A stretch of 64,000 nucleotides of DNA from GCA-2730975 sp937893275 (GTDB taxonomy: Bacteria; Verrucomicrobiota; Verrucomicrobiia; Opitutales; Seribacteraceae), in assembly GCA_963968595.1 (NCBI GenBank), contig CAXAHJ010000008.1, positions 1-64,000 on the forward strand, given 5' to 3'. The translations under genes were made by a program, and so were the position numbers. This document shows positions 30,647-39,493 of the stretch, piece after piece; the stretch's first letter is position 1; each line of letters opens with the position of its first letter. Under the pieces are notes generated by a model. That model was not told the DNA's origin, made no database searches, and saw only the letters and a list, made by a program, of their open reading frames with translations.

Positions 30647-32610
30647 CAAGATGGTCGACCTTTCATTTTTTTGATGGCACCAGGTAATCCCAAGAGAGAT
30701 TCGCCCAACAGGAAAATGAGAACGAGGTAAAGGAAAACGGTCCATATCTCGGAGCGAGATGACTGATTGCCCAAAGCTTCCGTTTTAAGATAGCTTACGA
30801 AATCATTGCCTAGAGAATCGACAGCTTGCTTTTTTGGGAAGAGTGCAGGCGAATCCTCCTCGTGCGGGCGATTTACGGCTGCCACGTTGCCGTCGATAAG
30901 GTAGACTCCTGCATGCAAGGTCGGGTTTTTTCTCTCCTGTGAGTCGAGACACTCGATTTCGTTTGCTTGCGCAAATTCGGAAGAACCGCAAGCCAGCGAA
31001 CGCGCTGGCGAGTGTGTTGCCGTGGTCTCTTCCAATAGGCGTTGAATCGCCGGCACGAGAATATATCCGTTTGCCAAACCGGACCATTTTTCTACGGGTA
31101 GAGTCGAAAAGATATATATCGCTCCCTTGCCCATTATTTTGCGGGATAAGAAGGGCTTCCCGTCCGAGAAATAAGCCAAAGGTTCGGTGCCAAGGGGAAT
31201 GCTGCGAGTGGTGGTGGAGAGTTCACTTAAGGGTAGGCGAGTGCCATCGGAAGCATTGGCGAAAATGCCGCCGTTTTCATTCCAAGAATTTACGCGAAAC
31301 GAAGATTCGGAGTCAGGTGCTTTTTCTGCCGGTTGCCATCGTATCGGGTCGATTGCAGCGCCTTCTTTTGAAACGGGAGGAAAGCATAGTAGCGTCCCCC
31401 CTTCATTGACGAAGGATTTGAATAATTCGGCTTCTTGTGGAGTCCGCGGATTTCCTTGAAGGACGATCAGCGTTCTGCCGGCGAGATCCTCCTTATTTAG
31501 GTTGGATGACGGCAGGACGTCTGCCGGAACTCCTTTCTCGTTGGCTGCCGCTGCCCGCAGAATGCGTCCTGCCTTGGGTAGGTCGGTCCTGATCGCGGCA
31601 TGTGGGCGATTTGCAGAGCCGTAGGCGAAATACCAAGAGTTGTCGCCGAGGCACAGATCGGGGGGGAGACTAAGAGAAAGCCATCCTTGGTTTTTCGGTT
31701 CCGGCAAAGGCACGGAGGATCGCCAAAGAAATCTCTCCCCTTTGAATTCGGCTGTAAGTTCACTTTGCACGCCGTCTAGGTTGGCCGTGATTCGCAAGGG
31801 AATATCGGCAATCGGGCGGCGTTTAATATGTGCGAGAAGGTCGAGCTTTTCGCTGCGGCGCAAGAGGTTTTCACCGAGTAGGGAAGAGTTTGTGGAAGCT
31901 TCACCTTCTAGAGCGAGAATTCGCGTGCGCCACGAACCTTCCTTTGCCGCCAGAACTTTCTTGATCCGTCGAAAGATGTCTTCGCTCCCCTCTGGTTTCC
32001 AGTTGCTTTCCTGCATATCGGAAGCAATGACTATTTCGGCAGTGGCCACGCCGTTTTCTTCCAACCAGTCGAGAGTGGTTGCAAGGGTGGCGGGTATGTC
32101 GGCTGCCGTTTCGGTGGCCCCGAGGTATCGTTCCATGGCGGGATCAGCGAGGGTGGACAAATCGGACAATATGACGGGTTCTCGCAAGGCGCTGTCGACC
32201 AAGACGATTCTGCTTTCGGTCCAAGGTTTCGCAAAGTTCTCCAGGGCTTTTAAGGCGAGTTCCCGTTTGCTTGCCTCCCCTTCTCCTGTTTTCGTTTCCA
32301 TACTCGCTGAACGGTCCAGTATCAAGGCTATCGCCTCGGGTGCTCCGGACGAAAAGGAAAACATTGAATCTCCGCCCGTCATCGGTCGAGAAAGAGCAAA
32401 AACCAAGCCGATCAAGGCTAATACGCGGAGTAACAAAGTCAGCCACCGTTTCAAACGAGAAAGTTTCGAGGAACTTCGTCTTGCCTGTAAGAGAAAGCGA
32501 GTGGCCGCCCACGGTTGCGATCGGTGCCGTAGCAAGTTCAGCAGATGGATGATTACCGGCAGCAACGCCAAGGGCAATCCGTACAGTGCTAGAGGCTGAA
32601 GGAATGTCAT
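30646..32610 (-). CDS. BatA-like vWA membrane protein
   Basis: This 654-residue protein has an N-terminal BatA region with two helices (LPLALLPVIIHLLNLL and LTLLLRVLALIGLVFAL) separated by the family motif RSQPWAATRFLLQA. The vWA domain carries DRSASM (99-104), keeping the DxSxS metal site. The middle holds a LVVLQGNPRTPQEAELFKSFV-type amidotransferase-like module (here LIVLQGNPRTPQEAEL), and the C-terminus has another helix (IWTVFLYLVLIFLLG). It shares its whole layout with the next gene, so the two are likely ancient paralogues. It lies 57 bp after the DUF58 gene and overlaps the next vWA gene by one base. Confidence 0.82.
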   Translation of the reverse strand: MTFLQPLALYGLPLALLPVIIHLLNLLRHRSQPWAATRFLLQARRSSSKLSRLKRWLTLLLRVLALIGLVFALSRPMTGGDSMFSFSSGAPEAIALILDRSASMETKTGEGEASKRELALKALENFAKPWTESRIVLVDSALREPVILSDLSTLADPAMERYLGATETAADIPATLATTLDWLEENGVATAEIVIASDMQESNWKPEGSEDIFRRIKKVLAAKEGSWRTRILALEGEASTNSSLLGENLLRRSEKLDLLAHIKRRPIADIPLRITANLDGVQSELTAEFKGERFLWRSSVPLPEPKNQGWLSLSLPPDLCLGDNSWYFAYGSANRPHAAIRTDLPKAGRILRAAAANEKGVPADVLPSSNLNKEDLAGRTLIVLQGNPRTPQEAELFKSFVNEGGTLLCFPPVSKEGAAIDPIRWQPAEKAPDSESSFRVNSWNENGGIFANASDGTRLPLSELSTTTRSIPLGTEPLAYFSDGKPFLSRKIMGKGAIYIFSTLPVEKWSGLANGYILVPAIQRLLEETTATHSPARSLACGSSEFAQANEIECLDSQERKNPTLHAGVYLIDGNVAAVNRPHEEDSPALFPKKQAVDSLGNDFVSYLKTEALGNQSSRSEIWTVFLYLVLIFLLGESLLGLPGAIKKMKGRPS

Positions 32611-32667
32611 GTTCCTGATTTCAACTGATATTCAACAGGCTTTTTGCTTTTTATCAAATCGGATCGA

Positions 32668-33576
32668 TCATGCGGCCTTGCCTGCCGTGCGTTCGCCGAG
32701 AAACTTGTCCAGTACTTCGGCCACGGGAACGTCGGTGCGAATGATGCGATGATCAGCCTCGGATTCGAGGCATCCTTGAGCAAGAGATTCGAGATGAATT
32801 CTCATGCTCTCGAGGTATTGCTCCCTGATTACGGCAGGTTCCGTAATCAGCGAACCGGCTCCCTCCAAGTCAACGAAGCGAGTTGGGCGTTCGAAGGGGA
32901 AATCCTCTTCTTGAGGGTCGATGAGGTGAAATAAAACGACGTCGTGCCGACGGTCGCGTAAATGATGTATGGCATCGATCAAGTCTTTAGGTTCATCTAG
33001 AAAATCCGATATCACGACCGTCATTCCTCGAGGTCGAACTCTCTCCGCTAGATCGTGCAGACTATCTACCAGGGAAGGGGAACCCTTGGGTTTGAGTGGG
33101 CCCATTGTCTCTAGTATTTCCTGAACCTGAGCCGGGTTGCGTTTAGCCGGTAGTTCGAAAGATTTCTTGTCTCGAATGGCCAAGAGGCCGGCGGCATCAC
33201 CTTGGCCGATAATTAAGTAAGCGAAAGTGGCGGCCAGTCTTTTAGCATATTCCAATTTACTTTCAGTCGCTCCAAAGCCCATTGAGCCACTGCAATCGAG
33301 GGCAAAGTAGCAGCGTAGATTGGTTTCGGCTTCGAATTCCTTTAGGTAGTACCGGTCAGAACGGGCATATACTCGCCAATCCATTCTACGGGGATCTTCT
33401 CCGGCAACGTATTCACGGTATTCCGCAAATTCGACGCTGGAACCTTTGTGAGGACTTCTGTGATGTCCTGACACGCTCCCTTCCATTGGGAAAGGTGTGA
33501 GCAAGGGTTCCGAGGTGATGCGGGAAATCGCCTCCGTGTCCAAGTATTTGAGGTAGGACTTGCGTCTTCTACTCAT
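32668..33576 (-). CDS. DUF58 domain protein
   Basis: This 302-residue soluble protein starts at ATG 33576, overlapping the MoxR stop by 4 bases (ATGA). The longer upstream frame is inside moxR and is rejected. It contains the DUF58 signature GEDPRRMDWRVYAR (59-72) followed by a vWA-type metal site DCSGSM (94-99) and a GMTVVISDFLDE strand. DUF58 proteins are usually encoded directly after MoxR and are thought to be their vWA-like partners in chaperoning or envelope stress. The order MoxR - DUF58 - BatA-like is conserved widely in bacteria. Confidence 0.9.
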   Translation of the reverse strand: MSRRRKSYLKYLDTEAISRITSEPLLTPFPMEGSVSGHHRSPHKGSSVEFAEYREYVAGEDPRRMDWRVYARSDRYYLKEFEAETNLRCYFALDCSGSMGFGATESKLEYAKRLAATFAYLIIGQGDAAGLLAIRDKKSFELPAKRNPAQVQEILETMGPLKPKGSPSLVDSLHDLAERVRPRGMTVVISDFLDEPKDLIDAIHHLRDRRHDVVLFHLIDPQEEDFPFERPTRFVDLEGAGSLITEPAVIREQYLESMRIHLESLAQGCLESEADHRIIRTDVPVAEVLDKFLGERTAGKAA

Positions 33577-34616
33577 CGTTTCTCCTTGCGAGCCTCGGAG
33601 ATGAGGCGTTTCACAACCTCGGAACTTGTCATTCCTTCCGAACGAGCATGAAAGTTGGTTAGAATGCGGTGAAATAGCACGGGTTCGGCCACTGCTTCGA
33701 TGTCTTCCGTGCTTGCCATGTAATTCCCGTGTAACACGGCTCGGGCTTTGGCTCCGCGAATTAAAAATTGCACGGCTCGAGGACCAGCGCCCCACTGCAC
33801 CCACCTTCGCAACCAAGCAGGAGATTCATCGGACTTCGGTCGGGTTCTGCGTACCAAGTCTACAGCCAGCTCATGCACGTGGTCGGGCACGGGGACTCGC
33901 TCTACCAATTCCTGAAACTCACGAAGTTTCTTTCCCGTAATTACCTTTTTCAATTTCGGAATATTCCCCGTCGTCGTTTCTTGGGATATCCGAATTTCTT
34001 CATCTCTGGAGGGATATTCCACCTGAATGAGGAACATGAAGCGGTCGAGCTGAGCCTCGGGCAAGGGATAGGTGCCCTCCTGTTCGATTGGGTTTTGCGT
34101 AGCCAAAACAAAAAACGGTTCCGGCAAAACATGGTGCTTGCCGGCCACAGTTACCCTTTTTTCCTGCATCGCTTCCAAAAGAGCCGACTGGGTCTTGGGC
34201 GGGGTTCTATTAATTTCATCAGCCAGGATCACGTTTGCGAACAGAGGTCCTTTGGCAAAAACGAACTCACGTTCTAGACCTTCCCCGGTGGATTGAAGGA
34301 TTTCGGTTCCCGTAACATCCGAAGGCATCAAGTCGGGAGTGAACTGGATGCGACCAAAACTCAGTGAGGTCGTTTGAGCCAGAGAATTAACCAGCAAGGT
34401 TTTTGCCAATCCGGGAACGCCCATGAGCAAGGCATGCCCACGGGACAACATACAGGTTAGCATTCGCTCGATGACTGCATCCTGACCTATGATGATCTTG
34501 CCCACTTCCGAGGTGATGTCCTCGTAGGAGGATCGAAGTTCCTCAATAGCTTTGACGTCGCCCCCGGAAAGCTCCTTCGGGGTCTTCCTTTTTTCAGTAG
34601 TGGTTTTAGTAGCCAT
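33573..34616 (-). CDS. MoxR-family AAA+ ATPase
   Basis: This 347-residue AAA+ ATPase has Walker A GVPGLAKT (66-73), Walker B ILADEINRTPPKTQSALLEAM, sensor 1 ATQNPIEQEGTYPLPEAQLDRF, and a lid domain with GAGPRAVQFLI. MoxR proteins use ATP to remodel or metallate vWA-domain partners. It is the first gene of the seven-gene operon, followed by DUF58 and two vWA membrane proteins. The N-terminal 30 residues are Lys/Thr-rich and variable. The upstream region (34,617-34,799) is AT-rich but shows no convincing consensus promoter. Confidence 0.95.
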   Translation of the reverse strand: MATKTTTEKRKTPKELSGGDVKAIEELRSSYEDITSEVGKIIIGQDAVIERMLTCMLSRGHALLMGVPGLAKTLLVNSLAQTTSLSFGRIQFTPDLMPSDVTGTEILQSTGEGLEREFVFAKGPLFANVILADEINRTPPKTQSALLEAMQEKRVTVAGKHHVLPEPFFVLATQNPIEQEGTYPLPEAQLDRFMFLIQVEYPSRDEEIRISQETTTGNIPKLKKVITGKKLREFQELVERVPVPDHVHELAVDLVRRTRPKSDESPAWLRRWVQWGAGPRAVQFLIRGAKARAVLHGNYMASTEDIEAVAEPVLFHRILTNFHARSEGMTSSEVVKRLISEARKEKR

Positions 34617-34799
34617 AGTTGTTAAGATTGTTGAACGGTAATTGAAAGAAGTGCAAGACGGGAGGCGCGAACAGAATAACGAAAATTTTATTTAGTAGGT
34701 TGAATGTGCTTCCTGACAATGCCGATGAAAACTATCTTTCTGCAATAACTCAACTTTTTACTCTGGACGGTCCTTTACTTTCTGAATCAACCTTGGAGC

Positions 34800-35009
34800 A
34801 TGAGATTGATTCAGCGAAAATATAAGATTATCCGTGCTCCAACCTTAAAGGATTTAGGCGTTGAAGTGAATGAGCTGCTTGAACGCGAGTACAAAGATAC
34901 CGAGGGATACCTTTATGTTTCATCAGGGCGTTGGCAGTGCCTAGGGTCTCCTTTCAAGGAGGAAGATCGTTGGTTGCAGGCTGTCGTTTTTGTTCAAGCT
35001 GAAGAATAG
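34800..35009 (+). CDS. Small DUF1737-like protein
   Basis: This 69-residue protein has the layout of DUF1737: a first strand YKIIRAP, a helix (LKDLGVEVNELLER), then a WQCLGSPF turn corresponding to the family's GWQPLGG element, and a final strand LQAVVFVQ. Function is unknown. GGAG stands only 1-2 bases before the ATG, which is too close for a good ribosome site. It is divergent from moxR; a plus-oriented terminator lies 224 bases downstream. Confidence 0.5.
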   Translation: MRLIQRKYKIIRAPTLKDLGVEVNELLEREYKDTEGYLYVSSGRWQCLGSPFKEEDRWLQAVVFVQAEE

Positions 35010-35232
35010 TTCATTTATAACTATCAGACAGTGAGCTGTTTGCGAGTGCGTGGGGCGTTTTTCCTGAAAAATCTAATGTAATCCATTAGGTTATACCGGT
35101 TGATGGTAAAAGTGAAATAAGGCAAAATTTCCATTGAATCAGATTTTTTTGAATGCATTCTTTTTCTTGCACGGAAATATGCTGCGTTGACTATTGTTGG
35201 CGCATGCTAAAACCAAGAAACCTATCCTATCA

Positions 35233-35264
35233 GCCGTCGGCTTGGGCAAGCCGGCGGCTTTTTT
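35233..35264 (+). terminator. Strong rho-independent terminator (plus orientation)
   Basis: GCCGTCGGCTT (35233-35243) pairs with AAGCCGGCGGC (35248-35258), 11 bp with one G-T pair and a GGGC loop, followed by TTTTTT. It ends plus-strand transcripts just before they would run antisense into the SDR gene. The 35,010-35,232 stretch before it holds no clear gene. Confidence 0.85.
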
Positions 35265-35281
35265 ATGGCCATTTAAGTAGG

Positions 35282-36061
35282 CTAGATCGTCATCGCGGAA
35301 TATCCACCGTCAACGATCAACTCGTGACCGGTGATGAAACTACCCGCCTTGTCGGAGGCCAAAAGTAGGGTAGCTCCGATGAGTTCATCCTTATTGCCGA
35401 AACGGGCTATTGGGGTGTGCCTCATTATCGATTCGACTCGGTCGGGAGTCAGCACCTTTTTATTTTGTTCGGCGGGAAAGAATCCCGGGACCAATACATT
35501 AACTCTTACCTTTTGCGTCGCCCATTCTCTGGCGAGGTTTTTGGAGAGGTTATGTACGGCTCCCTTTGTTGCGGAATATGTAAATACGCGGGAGAGAGGG
35601 TTGAGTCCCGAGATTGAGCCCACGTTTATTATGCTTCCCCCTTCGCCACGCTCCACCATATGTTTCCCGAAGGTTTGGCAGGCAAGAAAGACGGCTTTGA
35701 GGTTTACATCGAAAATCCTTTGGAATTCATCTGCGGGAATGTCGAAAAAAGGTGTCGGTGAATTTATTCCGGCCCCGTTTACCAGTATGTCGACCTTGCC
35801 CGACCTCTCCACCACTTGGTCGAGGAGGTTTTGCAAACTTTCGGTTTCCCCCACGTCGCAAGGCACGAAGTAAGCCGATCCCCCGGCTTCCTCGATCTCA
35901 TTGGTTTTTTGCTGAGCCTTTTCCTCGTTGCGGCCAACTACTACGACTTCGGCGCCGGCTTTTGCAAGTCCCGTAGCCATTGCCCCGCACAATTCGCCGG
36001 TACCTCCAATGACGACGGCAGTTTTCCCCGAGAGGCTAAACAGTTCTTCTAGATAATTCAT
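35282..36061 (-). CDS. SDR-family oxidoreductase
   Basis: This 259-residue classical short-chain dehydrogenase has the cofactor loop GGTGELCG (19-26), the NGAGI strand, catalytic Ser in NVGSISG, Tyr and Lys in YSATK, and a C-terminal FITGHELIVDGGYS. The start of the cofactor loop (GGTG rather than TGGxxGIG) resembles SDRs annotated as D-mannonate oxidoreductase or gluconate 5-dehydrogenase. It is the last gene of a four-gene operon, 26 bp after a PfkB kinase. The likely substrate is a sugar acid or its keto form; specificity cannot be read directly. Confidence 0.88.
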   Translation of the reverse strand: MNYLEELFSLSGKTAVVIGGTGELCGAMATGLAKAGAEVVVVGRNEEKAQQKTNEIEEAGGSAYFVPCDVGETESLQNLLDQVVERSGKVDILVNGAGINSPTPFFDIPADEFQRIFDVNLKAVFLACQTFGKHMVERGEGGSIINVGSISGLNPLSRVFTYSATKGAVHNLSKNLAREWATQKVRVNVLVPGFFPAEQNKKVLTPDRVESIMRHTPIARFGNKDELIGATLLLASDKAGSFITGHELIVDGGYSAMTI

Positions 36062-36087
36062 GCTTTTGGTTTATGTGTTCTCTTCAA

Positions 36088-37188
36088 TTACCGTACCACT
36101 CGGGCTCCGCCTCCACCTTTAACTTTTTCGACTTCCGCCAAAGTGGCCATCGAGGTGTCTCCCGGAGTGGTCATGGCAAGAGCCCCGTGAGCGGCCCCGT
36201 ATTCAACGGCTTCCTGAGGGTCGCCCGTGGCGAGAAACCCGTAGATTAGGCCCGATGCAAAACTGTCCCCGCCTCCCACGCGGTCGAGGATTTCGAGATT
36301 TTTTCGGTGGTTAGCTTCGTAAAAGTTTCCGTCCGCCCAGCAGATGGCCCCCCAGTCGTTTATTCCTGCGGACTTGACTGTTCTCAGGGTGGTGGCGGTG
36401 GCCTTGAAGTTGGGAAAAGCGGTAACGGCTTGTTCGATCATGGTTTTGAACTTGTCGATCTCGATGTTGGATATGTTTTCGTCCAAACCTTCTACCTCGA
36501 AACCGAGGCAAGCGGTGAAGTCTTCCTCGTTGCCGATCATGACGTCGACGTGTTCGGCGATGCGACGGTTGACCTCTCTTGCTTTTTCTTGCCCGCCGAT
36601 CGACTTCCAGAGGGAGGGGCGGTAATTCAAATCGTAAGAGACAATGACTCCATGTTTCTGAGCTGCCCGAACTGCTTCGATGACGACCTCGGCGGAACTT
36701 TCGGAGAGGGCTGCGAAGATACCTCCCGTGTGTAACCAGCGCGCACCTTGCTTCCCGAAAACCTCTTCCCAGTCGATATCGCCGGGTTTCATTTGAGAGG
36801 CGGCCGTATTTCCCCTGTCCGACGTGCCCGCAGCACCCCGCAGTCCGTATCCGCGTTCGGTGAAATTGATGCCATTGCGCACATCACGGCCGATACCGTC
36901 GAAAGGCGCCCAGCGTATCAGGTCCGTATCTACCCCTCCTTGTAGTATGAAATCTTCGAGCAGGCGGCCAATGTCGTTGTCTGCGAAAGCTGTGGCGATG
37001 GCGGTTTTCAAGCCAAAGCAACGCCGCAGGCCTCGGGCCACGTTATATTCTCCGCCACCTTCCCATACTTCAAAGGCGCGAGTGGTGCGGACTCGACCTT
37101 CTCCCGGATCGAGGCGAAGCATGATTTCACCCAGGGAAACAAGATCCCAGCGGCATTCTTCGGCAGGACGTATATCTAAAACTGACAT
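36088..37188 (-). CDS. PfkB-family sugar kinase, 2-keto-3-deoxygluconate-kinase-like
   Basis: This 366-residue ribokinase-fold enzyme has the N-terminal LVSLGEIMLRLDPGEGRVR strand and EGGGEYNVARGL substrate region. DLNYRPSLW near residue 190 is typical of the KDG kinase branch. The C-terminal signature RVGGGDSFASG contains the catalytic Asp. It probably phosphorylates a 2-keto-3-deoxy sugar acid or similar. It lies in the operon between an Ldh2-family dehydrogenase (65 bp upstream) and an SDR (26 bp downstream), which fits sugar-acid catabolism. It ends with a Gly/Arg/Val-rich tail (KGGGGARVVR). Confidence 0.85.
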   Translation of the reverse strand: MSVLDIRPAEECRWDLVSLGEIMLRLDPGEGRVRTTRAFEVWEGGGEYNVARGLRRCFGLKTAIATAFADNDIGRLLEDFILQGGVDTDLIRWAPFDGIGRDVRNGINFTERGYGLRGAAGTSDRGNTAASQMKPGDIDWEEVFGKQGARWLHTGGIFAALSESSAEVVIEAVRAAQKHGVIVSYDLNYRPSLWKSIGGQEKAREVNRRIAEHVDVMIGNEEDFTACLGFEVEGLDENISNIEIDKFKTMIEQAVTAFPNFKATATTLRTVKSAGINDWGAICWADGNFYEANHRKNLEILDRVGGGDSFASGLIYGFLATGDPQEAVEYGAAHGALAMTTPGDTSMATLAEVEKVKGGGGARVVR

Positions 37189-37253
37189 GATGGAGTTTGT
37201 TTGTCTGAATATGGAATAGACTTAGCTAGAGTTTTTGAATTGCGATCCGAGTT

Positions 37254-38348
37254 TCAAGAGGCCACTGAAAGCCTGTTGCGATCCCACTTTTCCAAGCCGC
37301 ATTGTTCCGCGACTTCGTCGAACTCGTCGAGTTCTTTTTCGCTGAATAGAAGACCGCCGTTTAATTCCGAGCGTTCGGCAAAGCGCGCCTCGAGTTGACC
37401 GGGCATAAGACAGTTCTCGTTCCCTTCTTTGAGAATGTCGTCCAGAACCGCCTTGAGGTTTTCGCTCTGCGTGCGTTGGTGAGCGAAACATCCGGCGTCG
37501 AAGACTTCCGGATGAATCACTTGAAAAAAGAAATTGCAGCAATACTTTTCGCCCGAGAGGTTTCCTGGTATGCCGCGAATAGTGGAGAGGGATCCGCCGG
37601 TCATGGCTCCGAGGATTTCGTTGAGAAGTCCTAGGCCATAGCCCTTGTGCGCGGCAAAGGGTAGGAGGGCTGCCGCGGCATTAGGGTCAGTGGTGGGTTG
37701 ACCATCCTTGTCTACCGCTGCATTGGGAGGAAGTTGTTGGTTTTCCCGTTTGAGCTGTTGAACGCGACCCATGGCAATGACTGAGGTTGCCCAGTCGATG
37801 ACTACGGGGAAACCGATGGCTTCAGTCGTTGGCAAGCCCCAGGAGTGAGGGTTTGTTCCCAAGGTAGGCGTTTTACCTCCAAAGGGCACGACCTCGGCGA
37901 GGGTGGAGGTGCAGTTTGTGTAGGCGTAGTAGCCTTTGTGGGCGGCGTGCATGACGTAACCTCCACCCCAAAGGTAATGAAAGGCATTGTCTATCGCCAC
38001 GGTTCCCGAGCCATGTTTGTCCGCCATTTCGATGCAGGTGTCGATCGCTTTGTAGGCCACGGCTTGGCCGAGCTTCTTGTTGGCATTCCAAGTTTGACAG
38101 GCGTCGAAGCGGCTTTCCTTTACTTCAATGGTTGCGCCCGGCGTGCAACCTCCCACGGTCGAACCGAATAATTCGTCCAGATGGAGAGCCTTGAGCGCGT
38201 TGTGGGTGCGAATCCCATGCTTGGTGGCGTATGCGGAAAAGGTTGCCGCTGCCGAGGATTCGTCCGAGTTGAAACCCCGGAGCTCGAACACATTGCGCAC
38301 GAGAGTATCGTGAGACTCTTGCGGTACGACGTAAAAAGTGTCTTCCAT
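37254..38348 (-). CDS. Ldh2/malate-lactate dehydrogenase family oxidoreductase
   Basis: This 364-residue NAD(P)-dependent enzyme of the Ldh2 (type 2 malate/L-lactate dehydrogenase) fold, unrelated to Rossmann LDH, shows the family His in YATKHGIRTHN, GTVAIDNAFHYLWGG, TNPHSWGLPT and FAAHKGYGLGLLNEILG. Family members include ureidoglycolate, 2,3-diketogulonate and (R)-sulfolactate (ComC) dehydrogenases. It directly follows a D-2-hydroxyacid dehydrogenase gene, 30 bp away. The pair could invert the stereochemistry of a 2-hydroxy acid through its keto form, which is inference. Confidence 0.88.
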   Translation of the reverse strand: MEDTFYVVPQESHDTLVRNVFELRGFNSDESSAAATFSAYATKHGIRTHNALKALHLDELFGSTVGGCTPGATIEVKESRFDACQTWNANKKLGQAVAYKAIDTCIEMADKHGSGTVAIDNAFHYLWGGGYVMHAAHKGYYAYTNCTSTLAEVVPFGGKTPTLGTNPHSWGLPTTEAIGFPVVIDWATSVIAMGRVQQLKRENQQLPPNAAVDKDGQPTTDPNAAAALLPFAAHKGYGLGLLNEILGAMTGGSLSTIRGIPGNLSGEKYCCNFFFQVIHPEVFDAGCFAHQRTQSENLKAVLDDILKEGNENCLMPGQLEARFAERSELNGGLLFSEKELDEFDEVAEQCGLEKWDRNRLSVAS

Positions 38349-38378
38349 GAGAAAGGGAAAAAGATAGGTTTAATTGAC

Positions 38379-39359
38379 TTAGGTGACAGGAGAAGAAATG
38401 GGAGCGTCGTTCGCTTGAGCCAATGGTTTCTCGCCTTTCAAAACATGGATGAGATTGCGAACGGCCATGCCTGCCTGACGCTGAACGGATTCGTAGGTTC
38501 GAGAGCCGATGTGCGGAGTGATCACTGTGTTTGGGGCGGATAGCAGAGGATGATCCGATGCCGGGGGTTCTTCTTCCATGACGTCGGTTCCGTAGCCTCC
38601 TAGCTTTCCGGATTCGAGAGCCTCCACCATGGCGGAGGAGTCGACTAATTCACCCCTAGCACAGTTAAGAACGATAGCTCCGTCCTTCAGCGTGGCGATG
38701 CTCTGGGCGTTCAACATGTAACGAGTTTCAGACGTCAGGTTGACATGTAAAGAAACTACATCCGCGTCCGCCATCGTTTCGCCAAGCGAGGAACAACGTT
38801 TTACCTTGTGAGCATCTGCAAACTCCTCGTCCCAGTAAAGGTCGAAGGCCTTTACTTCCATACCGAAGGCCTTTGCTCGTATGGCGACTTCCTTGCCTAT
38901 TCTGCCCAGACCCACGATAGCGATGGTTTTGCCCATGATCTCGTTGCCTGTAATACGTTTCCATTTTCCACTTCGGGTTATGTTGGCTTCCTCCACCAAG
39001 TTGCGAACCAGAGCCAGAAGAAGGGCAAAAGTATGCTCGGCAACCGTTGTATGGTTGACCCCGGGGCAAAAAGTGACGGGGATTCCCTTTGCCGTGGCGT
39101 GCTCCATATCGATCTTGTCTATACCTATTCCGTACTTGGCGATCACCTTGAGTCGTGGAAGTGCTTTGTCTATGACGCCCGCCGTGATTGAGTCGTCTCC
39201 ACAAAGAAAGGCGTCGAGGTCGCCAGCCAGTTCGAGCATTCGCTCTTCCGATAGCGGACCGCGTTCGCAGACGAGTTCATAGCCTTCGTCGGCAAGCAAT
39301 TTATGATGTTCGCCTGGCGTATCTTGAAAAGAGGTGGTGGATACGAGTACTCTTAGCAT
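38379..39359 (-). CDS. D-isomer-specific 2-hydroxyacid dehydrogenase (phosphoglycerate-dehydrogenase-like)
   Basis: This 326-residue enzyme has the substrate-domain AKYGIGIDKIDM motif and the NAD-binding loop GLGRIGKEVA. The catalytic Arg is in NCARGELVD, the Glu in DVMEEEPP and the His in ITPHIGSRT. The ACT domain of serine-biosynthetic SerA is absent, so it is more likely catabolic. It opens the operon formed with Ldh2, a PfkB kinase and an SDR. The upstream 134 bp, shared with a divergent secreted-protein gene, contain the palindrome TTGATCAA (39384-39391). Confidence 0.9.
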   Translation of the reverse strand: MLRVLVSTTSFQDTPGEHHKLLADEGYELVCERGPLSEERMLELAGDLDAFLCGDDSITAGVIDKALPRLKVIAKYGIGIDKIDMEHATAKGIPVTFCPGVNHTTVAEHTFALLLALVRNLVEEANITRSGKWKRITGNEIMGKTIAIVGLGRIGKEVAIRAKAFGMEVKAFDLYWDEEFADAHKVKRCSSLGETMADADVVSLHVNLTSETRYMLNAQSIATLKDGAIVLNCARGELVDSSAMVEALESGKLGGYGTDVMEEEPPASDHPLLSAPNTVITPHIGSRTYESVQRQAGMAVRNLIHVLKGEKPLAQANDAPISSPVT

Positions 39360-39493
39360 AGGAAAAACCTTATTTAGCTAGGCTTGATCAACTGTTCTCG
39401 CAAGGCAAAAAGCCAGTTGCCATGGGTGCTTTGCGCCTTTTTCTATGTTTCGGACAAAAGCTGTCTCTCAATCAACCTAAAATCTAAATAACA

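Noticed and set aside
35187..35215. TTGACT as a promoter for a short RNA ending at the 35,264 terminator
   Set aside because: No acceptable -10 lies 16-18 bases downstream; the best candidate is 15 bases away and poor.
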